A stretch of 35,736 bases of DNA from Intestinibacter sp. Lineage in GTDB: Bacteria > Bacillota > Clostridia > Peptostreptococcales > Peptostreptococcaceae. The first letter of the stretch is position 1; every line of letters starts with the position of its first letter. Under the pieces are notes generated by a model. The model did no database searches. It was not told the origin of the DNA and saw nothing but the letters and a program-made list of their open reading frames with translations. This document shows positions 7,504 to 15,380 of the stretch, piece after piece. The DNA is taken from the NCBI RefSeq assembly GCF_022780145.1, contig NZ_JALEXO010000132.1:1-35736 (forward strand). The letters are read 5' to 3'. Made by a program: the position numbers and the translations under genes.

Positions 7504-8394
7504 TTAAATTCCTACTTCCAAATTATCTTGTAATTTTAGTAACTTATTAATTATTTTAGATTTTTCCAAGTCAAAAAGTCTGTTGTCCTTAATATATATA
7601 TAGCAATAAGGTCTATTAGTCTTATTGTTCATATATTCATAGGCGCTAAAATAATACAAAGTTTCAAATTTTCCATCTATTATAATTTCAACAGTCTTTG
7701 ATTTGAATAAGCTCAAAATTTCTAAATCATCTAACGCATCCTTAAAGCATTCTGGAAAATAATAATTTTCATATTTTCCTGGGACATAAATATCATTTTC
7801 ACTTTGTCTTAAAACTACTACGCAAGATAGAGCTTCCATTTTGTAATTTTTAAATGCATTTTTTATAAGATCTACAGTTTCATCTATATTTTCAACATCA
7901 AATGGATATCTTAAAATTATATTAGCACCATCTATAGTCACTTTAGGCTCACCTAATTCTAAAATCAAGCCCTCAATATCTACTAAATACTGTATGTATT
8001 TAACAGGAGATAAACCTTCTAAAAACGCCTTTAATCTAGATAAATAGCTAGTCTTAAAGGTATATAAATTATCTACCTCACCATTTAATCTATAATTATC
8101 AATTAAAGAAGATGTGACCTTTATATCGTTATTTTTGTAGTAATAAATTTTGGGATTTCCAAGTCTCTCTACCTTTTTTAAAGTATAAAATAATTCCTTT
8201 ATTCTCTTATGATAAATGCTGTCTAGCTGATTGAAAATTGTGTCCTCCTGAGTAGGTACGATATCCTTAATACTCACAGTTGAAAGACATTTTTCAATAG
8301 GCAACGTTATATCTAATTCATATTCATCGAACAAGTTACTCAATGTATTACTAAAATCCAAAATTACACTTTCAATATGTTCTTTTTTATCCAT
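7504..8394 (-). CDS. Unknown 296-aa protein of the VWA-MoxR operon
   Basis: Not recognised. It is a soluble alpha/beta protein with an acidic N-terminal helical region (residues 1-75) and a middle segment of strands (VTIDGANIILRYPFDVENIDE at about 150-172) resembling no motif I can name. An AAGGTGG site precedes the ATG. It sits 15 nt behind the MoxR-type ATPase and one base ahead of the 226-aa gene, so it is firmly inside the operon. In other MoxR-VWA systems the third partner is a substrate or effector, so this gene is a candidate for that role, by context only. Confidence 0.8.
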   Translation of the reverse strand: MDKKEHIESVILDFSNTLSNLFDEYELDITLPIEKCLSTVSIKDIVPTQEDTIFNQLDSIYHKRIKELFYTLKKVERLGNPKIYYYKNNDIKVTSSLIDNYRLNGEVDNLYTFKTSYLSRLKAFLEGLSPVKYIQYLVDIEGLILELGEPKVTIDGANIILRYPFDVENIDETVDLIKNAFKNYKMEALSCVVVLRQSENDIYVPGKYENYYFPECFKDALDDLEILSLFKSKTVEIIIDGKFETLYYFSAYEYMNNKTNRPYCYIYIKDNRLFDLEKSKIINKLLKLQDNLEVGI

Positions 8395-8409
8395 AATCCA
8401 CCTTCTAAA

Positions 8410-9501
8410 TTATTCAAATATATAGTCGTTTTCTGTAATAAAATCTATTATATCATCGTTGTCTAATTCCTCTATAAATAATCCCTTAACTAGTTTCTTA
8501 TTTAATGAAACTAAATCCTTAAGCGCTAAAACTGTAAACTCAGGTTTTAATTTCAAGAAGAAATTAATTGCATTTGAAAATTTATCTAGCAAATCTTCAT
8601 CTACATCGTCTATATCATCTATTTGTCTTAAAGCTTCTAATCTAGATATTACACTACCGATTAGTAGATATATTTTATCGTGTTCTGATGGAACCTCGAC
8701 CTCTACACCGCTTAATATATCGTCTACACTTACAAGCTCATCTTTTAATTTGCAGAATTGTAAAAAGCTATTACATTCGATTTCACCTACATTACCTTCG
8801 ATTTTATATCTCAATATATCATCGTCAAAATCAAATACATTTGCATTTAATATGTCGCTTACTGCATGCCATGTTCTAGGTGAAGCGAATATCATAGATG
8901 TGCTGTCTGGCACAAAGTTATGTAAAGCACCTGGTTTGAAGTTCAAGTAGCTTATTACAAAAGGATTTATACCGTTTTTATAAGCGAAATTTTTCTTCCA
9001 TATATCTAGATCGTATCCTATGTCGTGTATTTCAAATCTATTTGCAAGAGGTGATGGCATTTGAACAAATACTCCGTTGTCGTCCTCTCTATTACCTAGA
9101 GCCACGATAAACCAACCATCAGGAAGTACGTACTCTCCTAATTTTCTATCTTGAATTAATTGGTATGCCGCAGCTTGAACTCTCTTAGGAGCTGATGTAA
9201 GCTCTTCAATTAAAAGAATTCCCTTTTCTCCGTCCTTTTCGACATTTGGTAAGATATCATTTGGCAACCATTTTGTTCTAGTTTTGTCTTCATTAGGGAA
9301 TGGGATACCCTTTAAGTCTGTTTCTGTATATAGTAAAAGTCTTAAATCTATTAATCCCATACCTTTTCTATCTGCTATTTGTTTGATTACAGCAGATTTT
9401 CCTATACCTGAAGAGCCAAGTCCTAAAATAGCTCTCTTTATATTATTATCGATATTAAATTCAACTATTTTTTCAAATTGTTCTATGTTTATAGTAGACA
9501 T
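8410..9501 (-). CDS. MoxR-type AAA+ ATPase
   Basis: A 363-aa AAA+ ATPase of the MoxR/AAA_5 group, a chaperone-like motor usually paired with a VWA protein to insert cofactors or remodel complexes. Walker A is GSSGIGKS (29-36). Walker B reads ILLIEE (95-100), with Glu where Asp is usual. Sensor 1 is likely ALGN, and SPLANRFE supplies the arginine after the second region of homology. The C-terminal 150 residues are helical and acidic. The ATG has AAGGGG before it. It follows the VWA gene by 39 nt and precedes three unknown genes. Assignment as ATPase is strong; the substrate is unknown. Confidence 0.9.
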   Translation of the reverse strand: MSTINIEQFEKIVEFNIDNNIKRAILGLGSSGIGKSAVIKQIADRKGMGLIDLRLLLYTETDLKGIPFPNEDKTRTKWLPNDILPNVEKDGEKGILLIEELTSAPKRVQAAAYQLIQDRKLGEYVLPDGWFIVALGNREDDNGVFVQMPSPLANRFEIHDIGYDLDIWKKNFAYKNGINPFVISYLNFKPGALHNFVPDSTSMIFASPRTWHAVSDILNANVFDFDDDILRYKIEGNVGEIECNSFLQFCKLKDELVSVDDILSGVEVEVPSEHDKIYLLIGSVISRLEALRQIDDIDDVDEDLLDKFSNAINFFLKLKPEFTVLALKDLVSLNKKLVKGLFIEELDNDDIIDFITENDYIFE

Positions 9502-9540
9502 ATTATAACCCCTTTATTTAAATTTTTATAACATATTTTC

Positions 9541-10761
9541 TTACATTTTTATTATTTTAGATCCCTTATAACCTTCTATATTATCAGTAGTGCCGTCTTG
9601 TGTAAGACACCAAATCACATTTCTAATTAAGACATTTGGTCTTGGAAAATATCCATCTGTCAAAACTATAGCACATATATATTTTAATTTTTCATCTCTT
9701 ATATAGCCTAGTGCGCTATCGACATTTGTTCCCTCTCCTCCAGCTGGTCTTGCCTTATCAAAATTATCCTTATCAATTTCGAAGACATCCTGTACTATAC
9801 TGTCAAAAAATATTACTTTACCTGTGGCGTTAAAGTCCTTGCACACATCGTATGCTTGAGACATGAAATTCTTCAAATCGTCATCTGAAATAGAACCAGA
9901 TGTATCTATTACAAATAATATATCCTCTAGCTTTTCCTCATCCTCGTAAACTCCTGGAAGTATTAAATCCCTGTATATATGGTTTTTATCAGGAGTATCA
10001 AAAGACAAGTCATCAGAAGCTATATTGCTCAAATATCTTCTCAAATATTTATGCCATGGAAGTCTAGTCCCTATCAAATCCTCTATTCTTCTAAATAAGT
10101 TCCCAGGCATATCTCCCATCGATTTATTTCCCTGCATTTTATTAGTTATGATGCTCTCTTGTATTATTCTTCTCATATTTGACGATGTCTTTTGGACATT
10201 TTTAGGTCTCATTATATCTTCTTTGATATTTTGAAAATCTATATTTTTGCCGAGACCACCGCCATTTTGACCGCTGCTGTTGTCGTCTATTTCTGTATTG
10301 TCTTTTTGTTTTTTGCTCTGCTTATATATTATCTCATATAACTGCTCAAATGATAATTTTTCTAGCATCTCTTTATCTTCTCTACTCTCTACCATCAAGG
10401 CGTCCTTTGGAGGAGAAATCATAATTTGATTTCTTCTAAATTCTTCCTTTTCCATATCTATATAGTAGTTAACTAAATAATCTGCAGCTATATTTGCTAT
10501 TTTGCTGTCCTTGTTTACCATTCTCGTTGGATGCATAAAAATACAGTGATAAAGTTGATGTAGTAGATAAAAATTTCTTTCGCTCTCAGTTAAATTTTCC
10601 ATATATTCTCTATTATAAAAAATTGTACTACCATCTGTACAGACAATATCTGTCGAATCACTTTCTCTAAGCTCGTTTAATTTCATCAAAATCACACCGT
10701 AAAAAGGTCTTTTTCTTATCAAATTAATTTTTAATTTACTTATACTTTCCTCTATCGTCAA
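9541..10761 (-). CDS. VWA protein with degenerate zincin-like N-terminal domain (COG3864/DUF2201 type)
   Basis: A 406-aa partner of the MoxR-type ATPase. The N-terminal half resembles the putative metallopeptidase domain of this family, but the zinc motif reads H68-Q-L-Y-H72 with a further His77. The catalytic Glu of HExxH is therefore Gln, which should abolish peptidase chemistry while keeping metal ligands. The C-terminal von Willebrand A domain has an intact metal-ion site: D286-T-S-G-S290, Thr345 and Asp369. The linker (about 145-195) is charged and Gly/Asn-rich. An upstream GTG is open, but GGAGGTGA lies 5 nt before the TTG at 10759-10761, which I take as the start. It is first in its operon. 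Confidence 0.88.
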   Translation of the reverse strand: MTIEESISKLKINLIRKRPFYGVILMKLNELRESDSTDIVCTDGSTIFYNREYMENLTESERNFYLLHQLYHCIFMHPTRMVNKDSKIANIAADYLVNYYIDMEKEEFRRNQIMISPPKDALMVESREDKEMLEKLSFEQLYEIIYKQSKKQKDNTEIDDNSSGQNGGGLGKNIDFQNIKEDIMRPKNVQKTSSNMRRIIQESIITNKMQGNKSMGDMPGNLFRRIEDLIGTRLPWHKYLRRYLSNIASDDLSFDTPDKNHIYRDLILPGVYEDEEKLEDILFVIDTSGSISDDDLKNFMSQAYDVCKDFNATGKVIFFDSIVQDVFEIDKDNFDKARPAGGEGTNVDSALGYIRDEKLKYICAIVLTDGYFPRPNVLIRNVIWCLTQDGTTDNIEGYKGSKIIKM

Positions 10762-10796
10762 ATTTATCACCTCCAATATTACGTTCACATTATTTA

Positions 10797-10824
10797 ATTA
10801 TACCTTTTTTACAGATTTTAACAA
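10797..10824 (-). promoter_or_regulatory. Promoter of the VWA-MoxR operon
   Basis: On the minus strand, -35 TTGTTA (10819-10824) and a perfect -10 TATAAT (10797-10802) are 16 bp apart. Transcription would start near 10790, giving a leader of about 30 nt to the TTG start. Confidence 0.75.
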
Positions 10825-10846
10825 TAATATTGACCATATTTATACG

Positions 10847-10896
10847 AAAAAAAGAACTCACATGAAGAAAAATTTCTTTATCTATGTGAGTTCTTT
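10847..10896 (-). terminator. Intrinsic terminator after the AI-2E-family gene
   Basis: Thirteen-bp stem (AAAGAACTCACAT with its complement) and a loop of about 20 nt, followed on the minus strand by a run of seven T residues. It separates the AI-2E-family gene from the VWA-MoxR promoter. Confidence 0.88.
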
Positions 10897-10903
10897 TATT
10901 AAT

Positions 10904-12070
10904 CTACATATAATCCTTCGTATCTGTAGGTAGATTTTTTTCTTTTAATCTGTATTCTATATTTTCTTTGATTATAGAGTATATAACGGCAAATAGTGGA
11001 ACACCTATTATCATGCCCATAAATCCGAATATTTCTCCTGCTACTAATATTGAAAATAATATCCAGAATGCTGAAATTCCGATAGAATCTCCTAATATCT
11101 TAGGTCCTATCACATTTCCATCAAGCTGTTGTATGAAGAATATCAACGCTAAAAATATCAGTGCTTTCATTGGAGATTCAAACAATATAAGCACGAAGCA
11201 AGGCACTGCGCCTATAAATGGTCCGAAAAATGGTATTATGTTTGTAATACCTACTATTACAGATATCAAAACTACATAAGGCATCTTAGCTATTGTAAAT
11301 AGTATAAAACTTATCACACCTATTATAGCTGAATCTATAATTTTACCACTTAAAAATCTACCAAAAGTGTTATTGCTTCTGTAAGTCAATTCAAAAATTC
11401 TATCGGCAGTCTTTTTACTAAACATTGCACATACTATTTTTTTAGATATAGCATAGAACTTTTCTTTATCTAATAATAAGTATACAGACACTATAAGGCC
11501 TAATACTATATTCCAAATACTAGATAGTAGCTTCATTATTACATCAGCTATAAGTGGCATTATTTCACTTATAAAGGTTATTGCTTTTGTAACTAATTCA
11601 TTTAATTTATTTTCCATAAAATTAGCCATCTGTTCGTTTACATGTAAATCCTTAATAAGATCTTGAGTAAGATTTCTCACATCCTCAACATATATAGGAA
11701 TTTGATTTACTATACCTACTATACTCTCAGTAAGCTGTGGCAATACAAAATGTATACATAGATAAAAAAGTACTCCAAATGTCAAATATGTAAGTGCTAT
11801 ACCTATAAATCTCTTTCTCTTTTTTTTAATTTTGTTAAAAGATTTTATATTTGTCAAAAGTCTTTCCTCATAAAATTTTAGTATAAAATTCAATAGATAT
11901 GCCAATATAAAACCAATAATAAATGGATTCATTATAGAAATTAAAAAATATATTTTGGCACTAAATGAACCTATCTGTGATGCAAAAAGGTAAAATATAG
12001 TACTCAAGCATATAACAATTAAGGTATACACAGCTATAGTATTATATTTACTGTTCCAGTTTATTTTCAT
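10904..12070 (-). CDS. AI-2E family membrane transporter-like protein
   Basis: A 388-aa polytopic membrane protein of the AI-2E_transport family (PF01594, also called PerM/UPF0118). About seven to eight hydrophobic segments are visible: two near the N terminus (14-33, 38-60), one at about 72-95, a large soluble loop (about 105-150), then a dense set from about 155 to 370. The family signature near FGPFIGAVPCFVLIL and QQLDGNVIGPKILGDSIG is clear. Family members are annotated as quorum-signal exporters or Na+/H+ antiporters, so the substrate is open. It lies 52 nt after the pseudokinase gene with no terminator between, so the pair is probably one transcript. Confidence 0.9.
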   Translation of the reverse strand: MKINWNSKYNTIAVYTLIVICLSTIFYLFASQIGSFSAKIYFLISIMNPFIIGFILAYLLNFILKFYEERLLTNIKSFNKIKKKRKRFIGIALTYLTFGVLFYLCIHFVLPQLTESIVGIVNQIPIYVEDVRNLTQDLIKDLHVNEQMANFMENKLNELVTKAITFISEIMPLIADVIMKLLSSIWNIVLGLIVSVYLLLDKEKFYAISKKIVCAMFSKKTADRIFELTYRSNNTFGRFLSGKIIDSAIIGVISFILFTIAKMPYVVLISVIVGITNIIPFFGPFIGAVPCFVLILFESPMKALIFLALIFFIQQLDGNVIGPKILGDSIGISAFWILFSILVAGEIFGFMGMIIGVPLFAVIYSIIKENIEYRLKEKNLPTDTKDYM

Positions 12071-12122
12071 TTCTTCCTCCCTTTCTCGTCAAATAGTTAT
12101 AAGACTGTAAATTTCTTATATG

Positions 12123-13058
12123 TTATAAGATTATCATTATTAAAATAATAATGCACATAATTATTGATATAAATTTTATCATAAAAGAATTGTCCTTTTT
12201 ACTTTTTTTATTATAATTAATATCTTCATCTAAATGTACATAATTATTTTTAACAATATCAGCTTTTACATACATTAATTCTGTTAAATCTATTAAAATT
12301 TCATTGTAGCTTTGGTATTTATCCTTTCTATCTAATAATTTTTTTATAATATGTACTAGACCTTCATTTAAAACTGTAACTTTATCTTGATCTATTTTAA
12401 TTCCTTTGTCTATATTTCTAAGCATTTTAAGGTCTGTATTTCCTATTTCAAATGGCATTTTTTTAAATACACAATAATACAGTATAATACCTATAGAGAA
12501 AAAATCGCTCTCTCTATCTGTATAATTTATATTCAATTGGTGCGGGCATAAAAACGATATATTGTCGTTCATTCTTATATTAACTCCACCATTTGCTTTA
12601 GTTATACCTAAGTCGTAGATTTTTATATCGAGATCTTTACCTACTAAAATATTATCTAGTCTAAGACCTCCATGGTACAATTTTTTTTCATCGCAATTTT
12701 TCATTGCACCTACAATTTGTTTACCTATAAAAAGTATATCCTTTACTCTTAAATTAAAATCGTTTACAAAGTCATATAGCTTTACACCTTCAAAATACTC
12801 ACTGACTATATAATATAAAGATTTATATTCCCCAATATCTAAAATTTTAGCTATATTATTTGAGCCAATCGACAAAATCATAGTAGATTCATCTATTAAA
12901 TCTGGTATAAAATCATCTTTAACATTTCTATTATTTTCAAGTATTTTTATATATACAAATAAATCAAGCTGTAAATCTTTTGCTTTATAAAGCTCATCTA
13001 TTTTTAAACTTTCCTCTTCCTGATCGTAAATTTCATATCTATTATCTATAATCAACAC
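12123..13058 (-). CDS. Tail-anchored protein-kinase-like protein, probable pseudokinase
   Basis: A 311-aa protein with the bacterial Ser/Thr kinase fold. The VAIK-type lysine is in VYIKIL (K38) and the DFG motif appears as D149-L-G151. The HRD catalytic loop reads H129-G-G-L-R-L-D-N136, so the catalytic Asp is Gly, and the glycine-rich loop is unrecognisable. A C-terminal hydrophobic segment (about 293-311) would anchor it to the membrane with the kinase-like domain in the cytoplasm. Phosphotransfer is unlikely, and a ligand-binding or scaffold role is inference. An ATG at 13089-13091 is open but lies upstream of the predicted transcription start. The GTG at 13056-13058 with AAGGCGG before it is preferred. 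Confidence 0.82.
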   Translation of the reverse strand: MLIIDNRYEIYDQEEESLKIDELYKAKDLQLDLFVYIKILENNRNVKDDFIPDLIDESTMILSIGSNNIAKILDIGEYKSLYYIVSEYFEGVKLYDFVNDFNLRVKDILFIGKQIVGAMKNCDEKKLYHGGLRLDNILVGKDLDIKIYDLGITKANGGVNIRMNDNISFLCPHQLNINYTDRESDFFSIGIILYYCVFKKMPFEIGNTDLKMLRNIDKGIKIDQDKVTVLNEGLVHIIKKLLDRKDKYQSYNEILIDLTELMYVKADIVKNNYVHLDEDINYNKKSKKDNSFMIKFISIIMCIIILIMIIL

Positions 13059-13091
13059 TTTATCTACCGCCTTCAAAATTAACTTCAACAT

Positions 13092-13100
13092 ATTATATCA
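13092..13100 (-). promoter_or_regulatory. Extended -10 promoter of the pseudokinase gene
   Basis: The minus strand shows TGATATAAT, an extended -10 element with a perfect TATAAT at 13092-13097. The -35 region (TTTAGG) is poor, as is usual for extended -10 promoters. It lies directly after the VanW terminator, and transcription would begin near 13085, which supports the GTG start at 13058. Confidence 0.6.
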
Positions 13101-13101
13101 C

Positions 13102-13132
13102 AAAAAAAGACAAACCTAAAACGAGTTTGCCT
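13102..13132 (-). terminator. Intrinsic terminator after the VanW gene
   Basis: Eight-bp stem with one G-U pair (AGGCAAAC with GTTTGTCT) and a 9-nt loop, followed on the minus strand by seven T residues. Confidence 0.85.
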
Positions 13133-13152
13133 TTTTAATTTAAAGTTAACAT

Positions 13153-14415
13153 TTATTCTTGATAAACAGCTGTATATATATGAGTTGTCTTTGATTTTCC
13201 ATTTTTAGTTATTGTTCTATAAGTTTTTGCACCTGGAAGACCATTATATGTAAAATAATTAGTTTTTATGCTAACTCCTACTTTATCCTTAGAGCAGCCG
13301 TATATACTTGCACTAGCTGTTCCTCCTCCTGCATAGCAAGATACGTAAACTGGATGATCGAAATTATTTTTAAATTTGAAATCACTGTCTCCATCATTTA
13401 CCATAGCATCTCTACCTCTAGGAACATAAGCTGCTGTTTTGCTGTGATTTTGAACTTGTTTTATTTCTAGTCCTGATAAAAGTACTGCATTAAATAAAGT
13501 AGTAGAGCCTTGGCAAACTCCTCCACCTGGAGCATCTTGATATTGTCCTGCTAATATAACTGATGCATTTTTAAATCCATTGCTAAGCACTCTTGGACCT
13601 GTAGAATCATTGTAAGAGAAAGTCTCTCCTGGCATCACTATAGTGCCATTACATCTAGATAGAGCTAAAGCTATATTGTAAGATCTTTCATATTGATAAG
13701 CGTTAAAGCTAGTCGAATAAGAAGCAAGCATAGAATCTATACATTCTATATCTTCAGTTTTTATTTTTGGTTGTGTAACATCTACCTTTAAAGCTATTTT
13801 TTCATATGATTTATCAGAGTATGCTTTTTTAATAGATTTTTTATTAGCTTCATCGTCACATTTAAGACCTGTTTTTGATTCATGAACAGTTATTCCAGAT
13901 GAAACTGTAATAGAAGCATTTTGATATTTTTTGTTTATTTTTTTAGATACTGATTTAATTTTTTTATCTAATTTTTTTTCATCAAAAGACGCCTTTATAG
14001 TATAATCCTTCCCTCCGAATTTTGCATTGATATAACTCATCACATTAGAAAAATATGAATTTTCTCTAGTTAGATTATATGCATCCTCCACAACCTCTTT
14101 TGTATTATAAGATAAATCTACATCTTCTGGTGTTACCTTATAATCCTTGTTATCATAGGATAATGTTAAATCCTTCATAGGATATTTAGCATTTACTATG
14201 TCTAAAGCCTCTTGTTTTGTCAAATTAGATACCTCTACATCCTCTATATAAATATTTTGTCCAATTTTTCCATTATATAAATATTTAGATGTAAAATAAT
14301 TTAAACCACCTACAAAAACAATTATTATTGCTGCCGCTATTATTAAAAATACATTCCTTTTGTTTTTAAAAAAACTCTTATTATTTTCCTCTTTTACAGT
14401 TGTATTCTCGCTCAT
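13153..14415 (-). CDS. VanW family protein with N-terminal membrane anchor
   Basis: A 420-aa envelope protein. A short charged cytoplasmic tail is followed by one membrane segment (about residues 21-40). Next come repeated peptidoglycan-binding-like modules (PG_binding_4, about 55-210) and then a VanW domain (about 225-345). That domain carries TIVMPGETFSYND, the Cys-containing APGGGVCQGSTTLFNA, and a histidine in VQNHSKTAAYVPRG. VanW proteins occur in and outside vancomycin clusters. Their biochemical role is unsettled, and a contribution to cell-wall modification is inferred. No other van genes are nearby, so resistance should not be assumed. A GTG four codons upstream is open, but GGTGAAGG precedes the ATG at 14413-14415 at better spacing. 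Confidence 0.9.
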   Translation of the reverse strand: MSENTTVKEENNKSFFKNKRNVFLIIAAAIIIVFVGGLNYFTSKYLYNGKIGQNIYIEDVEVSNLTKQEALDIVNAKYPMKDLTLSYDNKDYKVTPEDVDLSYNTKEVVEDAYNLTRENSYFSNVMSYINAKFGGKDYTIKASFDEKKLDKKIKSVSKKINKKYQNASITVSSGITVHESKTGLKCDDEANKKSIKKAYSDKSYEKIALKVDVTQPKIKTEDIECIDSMLASYSTSFNAYQYERSYNIALALSRCNGTIVMPGETFSYNDSTGPRVLSNGFKNASVILAGQYQDAPGGGVCQGSTTLFNAVLLSGLEIKQVQNHSKTAAYVPRGRDAMVNDGDSDFKFKNNFDHPVYVSCYAGGGTASASIYGCSKDKVGVSIKTNYFTYNGLPGAKTYRTITKNGKSKTTHIYTAVYQE

Positions 14416-14448
14416 TTTTACCTTCACCCCATTTCTATGTACTCTTAG

Positions 14449-14477
14449 ATTATATTTTAATTGTTAAATTAAAACAA
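14449..14477 (-). promoter_or_regulatory. Sigma-A promoter of the VanW gene
   Basis: On the minus strand, -35 TTGTTT (14472-14477) and a perfect -10 TATAAT (14449-14454) are separated by 17 bp. A WalR-like box ends 16 bp upstream of the -35. Confidence 0.75.
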
Positions 14478-14492
14478 TAAAATAAAATAAAT

Positions 14493-14509
14493 GTAACCAT
14501 TTTGTTACT
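14493..14509 (-). promoter_or_regulatory. WalR-like box upstream of the VanW promoter
   Basis: Minus strand AGTAAC-N5-GGTTAC. This matches the WalR (YycF) consensus TGTWAH-N5-TGTWAH with one mismatch per half-site and the exact 11-bp period. It can also be read as an inverted repeat (GTAAC..GTTAC). Placement just upstream of the -35 fits an activator. No walRK genes are in the window, so this is a candidate only. Confidence 0.4.
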
Positions 14510-14524
14510 AAAATTTAAATTTAC

Positions 14525-14555
14525 AAAAATAAAAACCTATTTTTATTGTAATAGG
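14525..14555 (-). terminator. Terminator of the 54-aa gene
   Basis: Six-bp stem (CCTATT with AATAGG) and an 8-nt loop, followed on the minus strand by a T-rich run (TTTTTATTTTT). It lies about 25 nt past the stop. Confidence 0.7.
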
Positions 14556-14580
14556 CTTTTATTTTAAACATATACAATTT

Positions 14581-14745
14581 TTAGTTTTTCTTTTCCTTCT
14601 TTATCCCTTTAAATTTGCCAGCACTTCCTATAAATATAAAACCAAATCTATTGTATATTTCATTTAATTGCATCAATGTAACTTCACCCTTTTGTAAGTT
14701 TAAGTAAGTTATTTCTTCTAATTTTCTTTCGTATGCTACAGTCAT
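14581..14745 (-). CDS. Small protein of unknown function (54 aa)
   Basis: A short open frame with a strong TGAGGAGTG ribosome site 5-8 nt before its ATG and its own terminator. It encodes 54 residues beginning MTVAYERKLEEITYL and ending in a lysine-rich tail (KGIKKEKKN). A helix-turn-helix-like middle (VTLMQLNEIYNRFGFIFIG) is possible but too short to claim. No signal peptide or membrane helix is seen. It stands alone, divergent from the TM1266-type regulator gene. The clean ribosome site and terminator make it likely real. Confidence 0.75.
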   Translation of the reverse strand: MTVAYERKLEEITYLNLQKGEVTLMQLNEIYNRFGFIFIGSAGKFKGIKKEKKN

Positions 14746-15013
14746 TTTAATCACTCCTCAATTAAAATTTTATTACATTATATTAATTATATTTAAAAAT
14801 ATTCACATTATTTATTCTATAATTCCAAACACGTGTTCTATAGTTAGATTATACATCAAACATTAGTTCGATTTCAATAGTTTTTTGTTTTTTTTTAGAG
14901 AATTATAAAATTTTATACTATTTTATTTATGGACTTTTTATAATTTTAATACTACAATTTACATATACCAGCCAAAAACACTCTAATATGAAAAGTAGTT
15001 AGGAGGAGCTTAT

Positions 15014-15268
15014 ATGAGAAGAGTAGCCGTTATTAGCGCGATACTTGAAGAGCCAGATATAAGTCAACAACAATTTAATTATATCTTATCAAAATATAAA
15101 CACATAATTAGAGGTAGAATGGGTATACCTTGTGAAGTTGAAAATATCTCAGTTATAAGTATTGTCGTAGTTGGAGAATTAGATGAAATAAATAGCTTAA
15201 CTGGCAAACTTGGTAAAATACCTTCTGTTCTTGTAAAAACAAGTATTTCCAAAAAAGAAGTTGAATAA
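15014..15268 (+). CDS. TM1266-type putative iron-only hydrogenase system regulator
   Basis: An 84-aa ferredoxin-like-fold (ACT/NikR-C-like) small regulator. The family pattern is plain: AVISAILEE at the start, IIRGRMGIPCEVENISVISIVV in the middle, and SLTGKLGKIPSVLVKTSISKK at the end. In many anaerobes this gene lies beside hydE/hydF/hydG, the maturases of [FeFe]-hydrogenase. Here none of those is in view and the gene stands alone between two terminators. The ATG is preceded by AGGAGG at ideal spacing. Its ligand and DNA-binding role are not established. Confidence 0.9.
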   Translation: MRRVAVISAILEEPDISQQQFNYILSKYKHIIRGRMGIPCEVENISVISIVVVGELDEINSLTGKLGKIPSVLVKTSISKKEVE

Positions 15269-15273
15269 TTTTT

Positions 15274-15319
15274 AAAAAAGTCTACATTGATTAATAATCT
15301 TAAAAATGGAGACTTTTTT
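15274..15319 (+). terminator. Intrinsic terminator after the TM1266-type gene
   Basis: Fifteen-bp stem with one mismatch (AAAAAAGTCTACATT with AATGGAGACTTTTTT), ending in six T residues on the plus strand. Confidence 0.85.
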
Positions 15320-15327
15320 ATTGTGCA

Positions 15328-15355
15328 TTTAACATAAAATATAGTATCATATAAA
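15328..15355 (+). promoter_or_regulatory. Probable promoter of the 187-aa gene
   Basis: Plus-strand -35 TTTAAC (15328-15333) and -10 TATAAA (15350-15355), spacing 16 bp, just upstream of the GGGGG ribosome site. Both hexamers deviate from consensus. Confidence 0.45.
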
Positions 15356-15380
15356 AAAGGGGATATAAGGGGGCAACAGG

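Noticed and set aside
13153..14415. Vancomycin resistance from the VanW gene
   Set aside because: VanW domains are widespread outside resistance clusters and no vanH, vanA/B, vanX or vanRS-type gene is nearby.
14828..14837. AACACGTGTT palindrome as an operator
   Set aside because: Ten bases is short, it is unplaced relative to any clear promoter, and there is no second copy.
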